64,000 bases of DNA from Psychrobacter sp. FDAARGOS_221 (lineage in GTDB: Bacteria > Pseudomonadota > Gammaproteobacteria > Pseudomonadales > Moraxellaceae): contig NZ_NWFK02000001.1 of assembly GCF_002313155.2 (NCBI RefSeq), forward strand, positions 2,418,001-2,482,000, given 5' to 3'. Below, piece by piece: positions 7,365 to 16,604 of the stretch. A program made the position numbers and the translations under genes. Each line of letters begins with the position of its first letter. The stretch's first letter is position 1. The notes under the pieces were generated by a model that saw only the letters and a list, made by a program, of their open reading frames with translations, was not told the origin of the DNA and searched no databases.

Positions 7365-9344
7365 CTAGACTGCCAGCAAGTTGGCCTCAAGTTCGACGTC
7401 CGCATGAGGCTGGTCTAAAGCCTGTAATAAGCTATGCAGACCATAGTCGATTGATTGTGATATAGGCGCTACCACACTGATGGCAGCGGTATCAGCGGTA
7501 TCAGGATAATCATTACGACAGTGTCCGCCACGGCTTTCGACACGGGTGATTGCTGATTGCAACAGCAAGGTAGCTAGGGTGAGTAGTCGCTGCCAACGTA
7601 AGCCATTCAATATGGTCGACTTATCATGACCTAGTGTTGGGGTGTTAGGTCTATAATCAGACTCAATCGGATGCTGACTTTGAGACTGCCAGCTCAGTAC
7701 TTGTTGTAAGGCTTGTTTAAGTTGGCACTCGCTGCGTCTGATGCCCATTTGATTGGTCATTAGCTTTTTCAGCTCACTCATTTTCTGATTAAGCTCAGCA
7801 TCTGTTAGTTCAACTAGCTTTTTAGTAGCAGGCATTTTAACAGGAGCCACAGTCGTGCTAAACATATCTGATTTGCTATTAATTGTACCTAGTAGTGGCT
7901 CAAGCGACACCTGAAACTGTGCTTGATTGCTATCTAAGTTAACCGACACTTGAGGATTAGCTTGAGCATCTTGTGAATCAATAAGGCAGTCTTGTTTCAA
8001 CCCTGCCAACTTTAATCCTGCCAGCTTTAATCCTGCAAAGTAGTCAGGCAGCTGCTTTGCAATGGCACGGCCGACAACCACACACTCCAGCAAAGAGTTG
8101 CTAGCAAGACGGTTTGCGCCATGCAGTCCTGTATTGGCCACCTCGCCAGCGGCATAGAGACCTTTCACATCGGTTTGACCCTGTGCGCTAGCCATGATGC
8201 CACCACAAGTATAATGCGCAGTGGGTGCTACCGGTATCGGATCAGTGGTGATATCAATACCAAGCGTCAGACAGTGCGCATAAATGTCTGGGAAATGCTC
8301 ACGAATAAACAAGGCTGGCTTATGCGAGATATCCAGATGCACATAACCTAAGCCATTATTGACAATTTCATTGGCGATGGCACGCGCAACGATGTCACGA
8401 GGAGCTAATTCTTCTCGGCTATCATAAGCGGGCATAAAGCGCTGTTTGCTGATAGGGCAGTATAAGTAGCCGCCCTCACCACGTACTGCTTCTGAGATTA
8501 AAAAGTTACTGTTAATGCCGTTTTCATCTTGATGCACCAGGCCAGTAGGGTGAAATTGGATAAACTCAAGATTGGCCAGTCGGCATCCTGCTTCCCATGC
8601 CATCATCATCCCATCACCCACGCAGACATTAGGCGCTGTGGCACGATCAAACAGTTGACCGAGACCGCCACTGGCTAATACCACGGCATGACTGTTAAAT
8701 TGAATCAATTCATTGGTTTGGGTATTGACCGCAATAGCGCCGACACAGCGGCCATCGTCTGTAATCAGAGATAACGCATCATGATAAGCTCGTACCTGGA
8801 TATGTGATGCAGCAAGTGCCTGCGCATGTAAGGTTTGCATCACATGCTTACCAGTTGCATCATCGGCATGTGCCACACGGCGGCGACCATGGCCACCTTC
8901 TTTGGTCAGGTGCAAGTCTGCTAAAGCGGCATTTTTTGTTAAGCCAGTATCAATATTCTCGCCATGCGCATTGGTGGTAAAAGGCACTTCATGCTTGAGT
9001 AACCAATCAATGGCATTGGCACCCTGAGACAATATTTGGGTCGTCGCCTCGACATCACACAGACCGTCACCCGCTATTAGCGTATCGTTGACATGCTCAG
9101 CAACCGTATCGTCACGATCGATCACTGCAGCAATACCGCCTTGTGCATAATGGCTTGAGCAGGCTTGCAAGTCTTGTTTCGCCAGTATGGTAATACTTAG
9201 ATGCTGAGGTAAAGATAAGGCAGTACTCAAACCTGCCAAACCGGCACCAATAATCAACACATCACATTGAGCATGAGTTAGCTCATCGTTTGCATCATAG
9301 TCACTTGAATCATAAATCGGTGAACGCGTTTGGCGTGTTGGCAT
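7365..9344 (-). CDS. nadB: L-aspartate oxidase NadB
   Basis: Flavoenzyme of the succinate dehydrogenase/fumarate reductase family that oxidises L-aspartate to iminoaspartate, the first step of de novo NAD synthesis. Motifs in order: DVLIIGAGLAGLSTALSL (FAD site), SSHYAQGGIAAVI, GRRRVAHADDATG, FIQFHPTGL, EAVRGEGGYL, PTAHYTCGGIMA and GLHGANRLASNSLLE. At 659 residues it is longer than typical NadB (about 540). The extra sequence is an insertion of roughly 90 residues after the FAD-domain motifs, starting with a small GLKLA-type repeat, before the C-terminal helical domain. It follows nadA on the same strand with a 246-base gap, so it may be cotranscribed or have its own promoter. Confidence 0.95.
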   Translation of the reverse strand: MPTRQTRSPIYDSSDYDANDELTHAQCDVLIIGAGLAGLSTALSLPQHLSITILAKQDLQACSSHYAQGGIAAVIDRDDTVAEHVNDTLIAGDGLCDVEATTQILSQGANAIDWLLKHEVPFTTNAHGENIDTGLTKNAALADLHLTKEGGHGRRRVAHADDATGKHVMQTLHAQALAASHIQVRAYHDALSLITDDGRCVGAIAVNTQTNELIQFNSHAVVLASGGLGQLFDRATAPNVCVGDGMMMAWEAGCRLANLEFIQFHPTGLVHQDENGINSNFLISEAVRGEGGYLYCPISKQRFMPAYDSREELAPRDIVARAIANEIVNNGLGYVHLDISHKPALFIREHFPDIYAHCLTLGIDITTDPIPVAPTAHYTCGGIMASAQGQTDVKGLYAAGEVANTGLHGANRLASNSLLECVVVGRAIAKQLPDYFAGLKLAGLKLAGLKQDCLIDSQDAQANPQVSVNLDSNQAQFQVSLEPLLGTINSKSDMFSTTVAPVKMPATKKLVELTDAELNQKMSELKKLMTNQMGIRRSECQLKQALQQVLSWQSQSQHPIESDYRPNTPTLGHDKSTILNGLRWQRLLTLATLLLQSAITRVESRGGHCRNDYPDTADTAAISVVAPISQSIDYGLHSLLQALDQPHADVELEANLLAV

Positions 9345-9590
9345 AAAGGGTGCCTCTTATGGGTTGATGAGGTCTGTTATCAATAGACTTTGTTTATAAA
9401 CGACAGATTGTGTCTGTTGTTGTCACTTTAAAAATGCCACTTCATTAGAAAATGGCAAATTGAAGAGGATACAAAGGCGCAAGCAGAGGTTTTCGCAGTC
9501 TCTGCAATCAAGTACAGTCAATAAGAAAATTACTCGCTTGCACCATTATTCGCTGTGCTACTTTTAGAGTGAATGACTTATCGAACAGGA

Positions 9591-10778
9591 TTAAGCTGGA
9601 CCGACGTTTTTGAATAATTCACGGTCTTCAATGATGTCACCACTGGTTGCCACACGACGTTTTTGTTCAGCAGCAAAGTCGAGCATGCGCTGTAGTGGTT
9701 TTAACGCAGCGGCGGCCAGTTCTGGCTCAAGTTTGATTTCGCCAGTACCTTTTTCTAAACACTGCTCAATACCTTTAAGACCGTTCATCGCCATCCAAGG
9801 GCAAAAAGCACAGCTTTTACAAGTGGCGCTTTCACCAGCGGTTGGTGCGGCTAAGAATAGTTTGTCAGGTGACTGCTTTTGCATTTCATGCAAGATGCCA
9901 AGGTCGGTACCAACAATAAAGGTCTTAGCATCCATCTCTTTGGTTGCGTTCAACAGTTTACTTGTCGAGCCGACTACATCAGCAAGTTGTACCACACTGT
10001 CTGGAGACTCGGGGTGAACCAATACAACCGCTTCAGGATGCTCGGCTTTAAGTTGCTCTAGCTCTTTGGCTTTAAATTCGTTGTGCACAATGCACGAGCC
10101 TTGCCATAGCAGCATATCAGCGCCAGTTTCTTTTTGGATGTATTTACCTAAATGACGGTCTGGACCCCAGATGATTTTTTCACCTTGCTCATGCAAGTGA
10201 GTCACAATCTCAAGACCGACAGAAGAGGTCACAACCCAATCAGCACGGGCTTTAACCTCAGCACTGGTATTGGCATAGACCACAACCGTACGATCTGGAT
10301 GTTGGTCACAAAACGCACTAAACTCATCGATAGGGCAGCCCAAATCAAGCGAACATTCGGCTTCTAAATCTGCCATTAATACCGTTTTTTCCATGCTTAA
10401 GATTTTGGCTGATTCTCCCATAAAGCGAACACCAGCAACCACTAAGGTATCGGCCTCATGTTCTTTACCAAAGCGCGCCATTTCTAGTGAATCACCCACG
10501 CAGCCGCCGGTTGCTAGCGCTAAGTCTTGGATATAGGGATCGACATAATAATGGGCAACCAATACGGCATTGTGTTCTTTAAGCAGACGCTTAATATTTT
10601 CTTCAACCTGTTTGCGCTCACTACGTGATAGCTCGGCTGGAATCTTGGCTCTGGCATAATCAATATCGATGCTATTAATGCCAGATTGTTGGTTGCTTTG
10701 TGCCAGTGTTGGCGCATCGTAGGCAAAAAGTTCTACTTTCTCAGCGGGCTGTGTTGAGGTGGCTTGTGAGGTTGTCAT
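9591..10778 (-). CDS. nadA: Quinolinate synthase NadA
   Basis: [4Fe-4S] enzyme that condenses iminoaspartate (from NadB) with dihydroxyacetone phosphate to quinolinate. Motifs: [63 protein letters not shown] and, near the C-terminus, [17 protein letters not shown], which supplies a cluster cysteine. 395 residues, with an N-terminal extension of about 50 relative to E. coli NadA. AAGGGA lies 5 bases before the ATG. It is divergent from the nadQ-type regulator; the 12-base-arm palindrome at 10926-10952 lies between them and is the probable operator. Confidence 0.95.
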   Translation of the reverse strand: MTTSQATSTQPAEKVELFAYDAPTLAQSNQQSGINSIDIDYARAKIPAELSRSERKQVEENIKRLLKEHNAVLVAHYYVDPYIQDLALATGGCVGDSLEMARFGKEHEADTLVVAGVRFMGESAKILSMEKTVLMADLEAECSLDLGCPIDEFSAFCDQHPDRTVVVYANTSAEVKARADWVVTSSVGLEIVTHLHEQGEKIIWGPDRHLGKYIQKETGADMLLWQGSCIVHNEFKAKELEQLKAEHPEAVVLVHPESPDSVVQLADVVGSTSKLLNATKEMDAKTFIVGTDLGILHEMQKQSPDKLFLAAPTAGESATCKSCAFCPWMAMNGLKGIEQCLEKGTGEIKLEPELAAAALKPLQRMLDFAAEQKRRVATSGDIIEDRELFKNVGPA

Positions 10779-10925
10779 AGAAAATCCCTTGTCTTAGTTA
10801 TAGGCGATAGATGTTGAGGAGAGATGTTTAGACCGTTATTAAGTCGGCGTTAATGGGCAGCGTTTAATAAACAATCTAGACTCTGCGCTATCAATAAAAT
10901 CCATCTTCAAAATAAGTGAGTGTGT

Positions 10926-10952
10926 TAATTATGCTCATTTTGAGCATAATTA
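10926..10952. promoter_or_regulatory. Perfect palindrome, candidate NadQ operator (nadA / nadQ)
   Basis: Two perfect 12-base arms, TAATTATGCTCA and TGAGCATAATTA, separated by TTT. It sits in the divergent nadA-nadQ intergenic region, about 150 bases before nadA and 100 before nadQ. A second version of the same motif precedes nadC (12331-12351). Binding by the adjacent regulator is inferred from position and symmetry. Confidence 0.75.
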
Positions 10953-11049
10953 CAAGAATTTTTTAGTATTATCTTGTTGGAAAGGGGTGTAGCTGAAGTG
11001 TAATTGACTGCATTTATAGCTATACTAAGGCTTTCATTGATAGGTTTGA

Positions 11050-12189
11050 TTGATTGATATGAGTTTGTCTTTTTCTCACGCACACGCTCAAGGTAGCGGT
11101 ACCACAGAGGTTGTGGCAGTATTAATTGCCATTACCAATAACAGCGCTCGGGTATTGACCGTCGAGGGTGGCAAGCTATTACCTAATGGGCCATTGATGC
11201 CTTTGCATCGCTCGCTGCAAGCTGGTGTTCGACAATGGGTCGAGGAGCAGACGCAGCAGCCATTGGGCTATATTGAACAGTTATACACCTTCGTTGATAC
11301 CAACCGACGTAATAAAGACGGGCATGCGCTGGTCTATGTCAGCTATATGGGACTGGTGCAAGAGTCTGATATAGATGTAGACGCGCAAGCCACACCAGAT
11401 ACCGCGACATTGGACACGGCGACACTAAACACAGAGACCAAGGACAAACAATCACTGGCATCAACTGAAAAAGCAGCCAGTACCTCACGCCGAGCGTTGT
11501 GGCGAGACTGGTATGATTACTTTCCTTGGGAGAATCATGTCGATCCAGAAGGCAGTGAGTATGTACAGCTCATTACCACGCAATTAAAGCAGTGGGCCAA
11601 TGCTGCAAAAGATGATGAGCTGCGTAAAAAGCGATTACAACGCATTTATTTGTGCTGGGGTGGTGACTGGGAAGAGGATGACTCTGAGCTAGATCGAGTC
11701 ATTGCAGCAAACAGCATCAGCGCCAAAGAAATGTTTACCCAGTGGGTCGCTGAGCATGCGTTACTGCGTTATGAGATGTTATATGAAGCTGGCTTGTTGC
11801 CTGAGTCGCCTTATTATAATGCGGCTAAGTTACCTGGCGACTGGCAAAAGGTCACCGGTGAGCCAATGTATTATGATCACAGACGTGTGATAGCCACTGC
11901 CATATCAAGGCTGCGCGCTAAGATTGAATATCGTCCGCTGATTTTCGGGTTAATGCCGCCTGAGTTTACGTTACTGCAGCTACAGCAAAGTATTGAAGCT
12001 TTATCCGGTGTGAAACTACATAAGCAAAACTTTAGACGGGTGTTGGAGAGTCAAAACTTGCTGGAACAAACGGGCAATAGCAGTCAAACCGGTCGAGGCC
12101 GTCCTGCCAAGCTATACCGATTCCGCTTTGATATCGAATTACAAAGCCTGCTGATGGACAGTAAACTGCCCAAACGAAACAACCGTTAG
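11050..12189 (+). CDS. nadQ: NadQ-type regulator of NAD synthesis (COG4111, Nudix-related plus winged helix)
   Basis: The N-terminal half is Nudix-related without an intact Nudix box: HRSLQAGVRQWVEEQTQQP, then LGYIEQLYTFVDTNRR. The C-terminal part has a winged-helix-like segment: ATAISRLRAKIEYRPLIFGL, MPPEFTLLQLQQSIEAL, KLHKQNFRRVLESQ and RGRPAKLYRFRF. This order matches COG4111 proteins, known as NadQ repressors of nad genes in several proteobacteria. A 35-residue Thr/Ala/Asp-rich insertion is present at about residues 112-150. The start is either TTG 11050 (TAGG 5 bases upstream) or ATG 11059. It is flanked by nadA and nadC, each with a matching palindrome. The repressor role is inferred from family and context. 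Confidence 0.8.
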   Translation: MIDMSLSFSHAHAQGSGTTEVVAVLIAITNNSARVLTVEGGKLLPNGPLMPLHRSLQAGVRQWVEEQTQQPLGYIEQLYTFVDTNRRNKDGHALVYVSYMGLVQESDIDVDAQATPDTATLDTATLNTETKDKQSLASTEKAASTSRRALWRDWYDYFPWENHVDPEGSEYVQLITTQLKQWANAAKDDELRKKRLQRIYLCWGGDWEEDDSELDRVIAANSISAKEMFTQWVAEHALLRYEMLYEAGLLPESPYYNAAKLPGDWQKVTGEPMYYDHRRVIATAISRLRAKIEYRPLIFGLMPPEFTLLQLQQSIEALSGVKLHKQNFRRVLESQNLLEQTGNSSQTGRGRPAKLYRFRFDIELQSLLMDSKLPKRNNR

Positions 12190-12330
12190 CGTTGATTTTA
12201 TTGGTTCTAATTTTGCAAAATCTTTCAAATACAGTAGGGTGTAAATTGCAAGGCGTACTGTCAAATACGGTCTGATCAACAGCAAATGGTGCATATTATT
12301 TATTGCTAATGTGTGTTTTGTCGGTTATAT

Positions 12331-12351
12331 TTATGCTCATTATGAGTATTA
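12331..12351. promoter_or_regulatory. Imperfect palindrome, candidate NadQ operator (nadC)
   Basis: TTATGCTCA-TTA-TGAGTATTA. It shares the core TTATGCTCATT and the 3-base spacer with the nadA/nadQ palindrome, with two mismatches in the right arm. It lies about 140 bases before nadC. Confidence 0.65.
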
Positions 12352-12489
12352 ATGATTAGATGGCTTTACGCTATAAAGACAACCAACAATACCAAAGACA
12401 GCTATTGGTAACCAAAGGAAGGTTATTGGCGTTTATGATCAGACAATCAGCTTGCTTATCCCTCTCATTAAGCGATTTAAGGACAAACT

Positions 12490-13422
12490 ATGTCGATATC
12501 TGCAGTTTCTAACACCACTCAAGCAGCGTCTCAAGGTCAATCATCACAACAGCAAGCGCATAGAGAGCCGCCATTAAACGATGTTTTATTGCTGCCGCTG
12601 ATCGATGCGGCGCTGGTAGAGGATTTGGGCAGACGTGGCGATGTGACGTCCCAAGCCACTATACCTGCCGATAAGCAAGCGACTTTGACATTGACTGTGC
12701 GCGAAGATGGCATCGTTTGTGGATTAGATTTGGCTCGTTTGGCATTTGCGCAAGTCGACAGTAATATTGAATTCACGCCACATACCTATGATGGCGCTCA
12801 AGTGACCAAAGGCAAGGTGCTGGCTACCATTAGTGGTAATGCGCGCAATTTATTAACAGCAGAACGTACCGCGTTAAACTTTATGACTCACTTAAGTGGT
12901 ATCGCCACAGCGACCAAAAAGGTAGTCGATTTGGTTGCCGATTATCCGGCTCAGATTACCTGTACTCGTAAGACCATACCTGGCCTACGTACGGTACAAA
13001 AATATGCAGTACGTTGCGGCGGCGGGCGCAATCATCGCCTTGGCTTAGACGATGCTATTTTGATTAAAGACAATCATATCGCCATTGCTGGGAATATCCC
13101 CAATGCGTTAGCGCAAGCCAAACAGTTGGCAGGTCATTTAATTCCTATCGAGATTGAAGTCGATACGTTAGAGCAGTTGCAGCAAGCGATTGATGCTGGA
13201 GCTGAGTTGGTGCTACTTGATAATATGAGCCCAGACACACTGCGTGAAGCGGTGGCCTTATGCAAAAACCATCCAAGCGGCCGTGTCAAAACTGAAGCAT
13301 CAGGCGGCATTACGCCAGATAGCGTCGTCGCTGTTGCTGAGACTGGCGTTGATTTTATTGCTATGGGTTATTTGACGCACAGCACTAAGGCGCTAGATAT
13401 CGGTATGGACTTTTCTGCTTAA
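12490..13422 (+). CDS. nadC: Nicotinate-nucleotide pyrophosphorylase (quinolinate phosphoribosyltransferase) NadC
   Basis: Converts quinolinate and PRPP to nicotinate mononucleotide, the third step of de novo NAD synthesis, using the product of nadB and nadA. Motifs: ERTALNFMTHLSGIATAT, TCTRKTIPGLRTVQKYAV, GGGRNHRLGLDDAILIKDNH, IEIEVDTLEQL, LVLLDNM and TEASGGI. 310 residues, with a 20-residue Gln/Ser-rich N-terminal extension. AAGGA lies just before the ATG. The intergenic region of about 300 bases upstream contains the second NadQ-type palindrome and nothing else recognisable. Confidence 0.95.
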   Translation: MSISAVSNTTQAASQGQSSQQQAHREPPLNDVLLLPLIDAALVEDLGRRGDVTSQATIPADKQATLTLTVREDGIVCGLDLARLAFAQVDSNIEFTPHTYDGAQVTKGKVLATISGNARNLLTAERTALNFMTHLSGIATATKKVVDLVADYPAQITCTRKTIPGLRTVQKYAVRCGGGRNHRLGLDDAILIKDNHIAIAGNIPNALAQAKQLAGHLIPIEIEVDTLEQLQQAIDAGAELVLLDNMSPDTLREAVALCKNHPSGRVKTEASGGITPDSVVAVAETGVDFIAMGYLTHSTKALDIGMDFSA

Positions 13423-13722
13423 GATTCGCTTAAAAGCGCCATAAACCAAGCATTATACATAAATTCTACACGTCACCCCTTGCGCTATCTACCGATAGCG
13501 CTTACCTTATGGGGGTGCTGTTATAAAGCTGTGCCTCTTTTATAACCGCTATCGCTGCACTCAAATGATGATTGCGTCATGCAATAGGACGGGCATGTGA
13601 TTGTGAAAAATTGCTTAAATGCATCTATTTCATTGAATTTAATCACTGCTGTCACGTAAAATTGGGATGTGTCATTTGAGTGTGTTAAAATCGCCCCCCG
13701 TTTGCAAACTGAGGCGCCCGTT

Positions 13723-14364
13723 ATGGACACCGAAATTGTCAAAATCATCCTAGCGTTTGTGGTGTTGATTAACCCCTTTAGTGCCCTGACGCTTTTTTTA
13801 GATTCCACTCGTGGTTATAGCATGATTGATAGGCGCCGATTTGCGCGTATCAGTAGCATGACTGTGTTTATAACCATTACCTTCTTTACGCTTGCTGGCG
13901 AGCTATTGTTAAGGGCGCTCGGTATCTCTATCGGCTCGTTCCAAGTGGCAGGTGGTATTTTGGTGTTATTGATTGCCATCAATATGATGAATGGTGAAGG
14001 TAATCCGGTAAAACCTGACCAAGAAAATGTCGAGTTTGATGACAGTATTGAAACCATGGGTAGCTCAGCGGCTGCCGTTGTGCCGCTTGCCATTCCGATG
14101 ATGGTCGGTCCGGGTGGTATCTCTACGGTAATCATTTACTCAGCACAAGTAAGCGACTGGTATCAAAAGTTGGCAATTATCATTGCCGGTTTGTTGATTG
14201 CTGTATTCTGTTATTTGGCATTAATGGCAGCGGGCCGCTTAAGCCGTATTCTAGGCGATACCGGTCTCAATATTATTAGCCGTATCATGGGTATGCTATT
14301 GGCAGCTGTGTCTATCGAGATTTTAGTCAGTGGTCTGCGTACCATCTTCCCGCAATTGGTGTAG
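13723..14364 (+). CDS. MarC/YchE-family inner membrane protein
   Basis: 213 residues and about six hydrophobic segments. The start MDTEIVKIILAFVVLINPFS fits the MarC family consensus, so ATG 13723, with GAGG upstream, is preferred over an in-frame GTG at 13669. Further family features are GGILVLLIAINMM and PLAIPMMVGPGGISTVI. The family is widespread in inner membranes; its transport role is unresolved and a link of MarC to antibiotic resistance has been withdrawn. A hairpin terminator lies between this gene and the convergent LysE-family gene. Confidence 0.85.
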   Translation: MDTEIVKIILAFVVLINPFSALTLFLDSTRGYSMIDRRRFARISSMTVFITITFFTLAGELLLRALGISIGSFQVAGGILVLLIAINMMNGEGNPVKPDQENVEFDDSIETMGSSAAAVVPLAIPMMVGPGGISTVIIYSAQVSDWYQKLAIIIAGLLIAVFCYLALMAAGRLSRILGDTGLNIISRIMGMLLAAVSIEILVSGLRTIFPQLV

Positions 14365-14393
14365 CTTTGTTGATGAATCAAGCTGTCGGAATC

Positions 14394-14415
14394 GAGCGTG
14401 TTATTTAACACGCTC
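14394..14415. terminator. Hairpin between convergent marC-like and lysE-like genes
   Basis: Perfect 9-base stem GAGCGTGTT / AACACGCTC with ATTT loop, between two convergent genes. The T-run is weak on both strands. Confidence 0.6.
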
Positions 14416-14479
14416 TCTGCTTTCTACTAGCACACCGTCTTTTAACGCACTCACTGTTAATACGCTGACTAATAAAAAA

Positions 14480-15073
14480 CTATCCAAGTAATAAGTGCCA
14501 TGCTAAATACAGCATGAGCACGCCTACCAGCGCATCTAATATATTCCACGCTTTCGGGTTTGCAAATAAAGGCCCAAGTAAGCGTGCCCCATATCCCAAA
14601 CCAAAGAAAAATATAAACGATGCGCTGACTGCACCAGTAGCAAATAGCAGCTTACTGCTTGCGCCTGTAGACACCATTCCTACCAATACCAAGGTATCTA
14701 GATAGACATGTGGGTTCAACCAAGTAAAACCAAAGCACAGTAGCAATGACTTTTTTAAGCTGCTAGGTACTTGCGACTCAGCATTTAACGCATGAGACTT
14801 GGTGAAACTGGCGTAAAAACTTTGTAGCGCATAAACCACTAAAAATAGCGCACCTGCGCCTTTTGCAATGGTGACAATACTGGGGTATTTTGCGGTTACT
14901 GCACCGAAGCCAGCCACACCTGCCGAGATTAAAATAGCATCTGATACGGCACAAAATAAGCAGATGGCAAATACGTGTTGTTTTTTGAGGCCTTGCTTTA
15001 GGACAAACGCATTTTGGGAGCCAATGGCCAAAATAAGCGAAATCCCCAGTCCAAAGCCTGATACATAATCCAT
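14480..15073 (-). CDS. LysE/ArgO-family amino acid exporter
   Basis: 197 residues with about six hydrophobic segments. The N-terminal signature LGISLILAIGSQNAFVLKQG is diagnostic of LysE/ArgO exporters, which move basic amino acids out of the cell across the inner membrane. Other family residues are FGFTWLNPHVYLDTLVLVG. GAG lies 8 bases before the ATG. Substrate (lysine or arginine) cannot be decided from sequence, and no LysG/ArgP-type activator is adjacent. With LysO at 6077, the window has two probable basic amino acid exporters. Confidence 0.85.
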   Translation of the reverse strand: MDYVSGFGLGISLILAIGSQNAFVLKQGLKKQHVFAICLFCAVSDAILISAGVAGFGAVTAKYPSIVTIAKGAGALFLVVYALQSFYASFTKSHALNAESQVPSSLKKSLLLCFGFTWLNPHVYLDTLVLVGMVSTGASSKLLFATGAVSASFIFFFGLGYGARLLGPLFANPKAWNILDALVGVLMLYLAWHLLLG

Positions 15074-15246
15074 CTGGTTATCTCATATAAAGTTATTAAA
15101 ATATTAACGTTAATCACGCGTTGTGTTATGTTTATAGCCAAGCTGCTGTGACAAGATTGCTATGCACAGTCGTTAACAGTATACAGGCTTCTAGCCGTAT
15201 ATAAGCTGTTCGATAGACCCAAATATCAAAAAAGGATTGATCCGTT

Positions 15247-15786
15247 ATGACCGCAACCACTGCCATGTTTTTCATGTTTATCCTATATGGTGTGCTGCCA
15301 GCGACTGGCATTTATTTGGGTTACCGAGGCATCAAAAAACTGACGCAGCCAAAGATGTTGGAATATAAGGCGATGCCGCAGTTAGGCTATATTCCTGAAA
15401 AAAGCCTGCCAGTAGAGATTAAGCAGAAGCTAGATGTTATTAACGATAAAGGCGAAAAGCTTAAACTGCTCTATGGTGACAGTAATAATGATGGCGTGAT
15501 TGATGATAAAGATGCGGTCAATGAAAGCTACATCATGATCCAAAATCTAATGGACAAGCATATTCCTGAAGCCGTGGCTGACTATCGCCGTCTGCATGAT
15601 CTAAACAGTGATACGGTAGACAATACGACTATCAAAAATTCAAATGTCACCGGTCGTCAGGCGCTGCTCGAAGTCCTTAATACAGTAGACGCTCAGTTTG
15701 ATGAGCTATTAGATGCTGCGTATCATCAAGATGGACAAAAGCTGCTAGCGACTAAGCGTTATTTGCAGCAGAGATTTGACCAGTAA
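15247..15786 (+). CDS. Membrane-anchored hypothetical protein with EF-hand-like loop
   Basis: 179 residues. An N-terminal membrane segment (MFFMFILYGVLPATGIYLGY) is followed by a cytoplasmic or periplasmic helical domain. Residues about 77-88 (GDSNNDGVIDDKDA) have Asp/Asn spacing like the calcium loop of EF-hand or dockerin repeats. The C-terminus (LLEVLNTVDAQFDELLDA, then KRYLQQRFDQ) resembles that of the next gene, so the two are tandem paralogues. AAAGGA lies upstream of the ATG. Function unknown. Confidence 0.65.
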   Translation: MTATTAMFFMFILYGVLPATGIYLGYRGIKKLTQPKMLEYKAMPQLGYIPEKSLPVEIKQKLDVINDKGEKLKLLYGDSNNDGVIDDKDAVNESYIMIQNLMDKHIPEAVADYRRLHDLNSDTVDNTTIKNSNVTGRQALLEVLNTVDAQFDELLDAAYHQDGQKLLATKRYLQQRFDQ

Positions 15787-15840
15787 GCTGCTATTTAAGG
15801 TTTAACCAATAAGCTATTTGCTAATAGGCGGTAAGTTTTA

Positions 15841-16470
15841 ATGTCAATAATAGTCACAGTCGGAGTCGGGGTTGCTGCCACAATGGCAGTGGGCTACATC
15901 GGCCGCAAAGGTTGGCTGGCATTTCATCGGGCAGTGGGCATTACGCCTGGCAAGATGACTTATGTTGAGCTGACGCAATTACCGCCACCGCCAATGCTAC
16001 AGCTGTCGTTAGCCAACAGTCAGCTTCAGGGTCTGCCCATCGTTATTATGGAGCAGTTACAGCGCATTGATAGCAAGGCAGATATTTTGCAGCAGTGGCG
16101 ATCAGAGCGTATAGAAGCGGGGCAGACACCTGAGATTAGCGAGGATGAGTTTGTGGTCAGTAAACTATTACAAACCCGTTTGCCAGAGCTACTCGATAGT
16201 TATCAGCAATTGCTGCGTCATGAACGTCGATTGCAGCAAGTAGCAACTGGCCCCGGTCCATTGCAGGGAAAATCTTCGAATGCTAAGTCGTCGCAAACTC
16301 AGTTATCGCAACAGGACTTATCGCAGCAGCAAGCTCAGGCACTTCAACTGGTGATGGAGCTGTTATTGAACATCGAAGATAGGCTAGATGGGCTATTACA
16401 GGGCTGCCAAAATGACGCATTGCAGCAGCTTCAAGTGATGCAGCGTTATATGCAGCAGCGGCAAGATTAA
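15841..16470 (+). CDS. Membrane-anchored hypothetical protein, paralogue of preceding gene
   Basis: 209 residues. An N-terminal hydrophobic segment (TVGVGVAATMAVGYIG) precedes a Gln-rich helical body. It shares the plan of the 15247 protein: membrane anchor, LP..I...L..I linker, EFVVSKLLQTRLPELLDSY versus ESYIMIQNLMDKHIPEAVADY, and a C-terminus ending RLDGLLQ...MQRYMQQRQD. It lacks the Asp-rich loop of its neighbour. The gap between the genes is 54 bases, so an operon is likely; a strong terminator follows. No function recognised. Confidence 0.65.
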   Translation: MSIIVTVGVGVAATMAVGYIGRKGWLAFHRAVGITPGKMTYVELTQLPPPPMLQLSLANSQLQGLPIVIMEQLQRIDSKADILQQWRSERIEAGQTPEISEDEFVVSKLLQTRLPELLDSYQQLLRHERRLQQVATGPGPLQGKSSNAKSSQTQLSQQDLSQQQAQALQLVMELLLNIEDRLDGLLQGCQNDALQQLQVMQRYMQQRQD

Positions 16471-16531
16471 TACGGGTTATATATATGAGCGTATAAGCTT
16501 GAGTGTTTATTAAATTTTTTATAGTAAAACC

Positions 16532-16566
16532 AAAACAGGCTGAGGGTATCCCTCAGCCTGTTTTTT
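16532..16566 (+). terminator. Rho-independent terminator (bidirectional)
   Basis: A 15-base stem (AAAACAGGCTGAGGG / CCCTCAGCCTGTTTT), TAT loop, T-run. Between the 15841 gene and rluB, which converge. Confidence 0.9.
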
Positions 16567-16604
16567 ATTTAACCACGTATTGTGACTGGTGTTAAAGCAA
16601 ACGC

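Noticed and set aside
13669..13722. GTG start extending the MarC-like protein by 18 residues
   Set aside because: The extension does not fit the family N-terminus, and ATG 13723 has a GAGG site and the expected MarC start.
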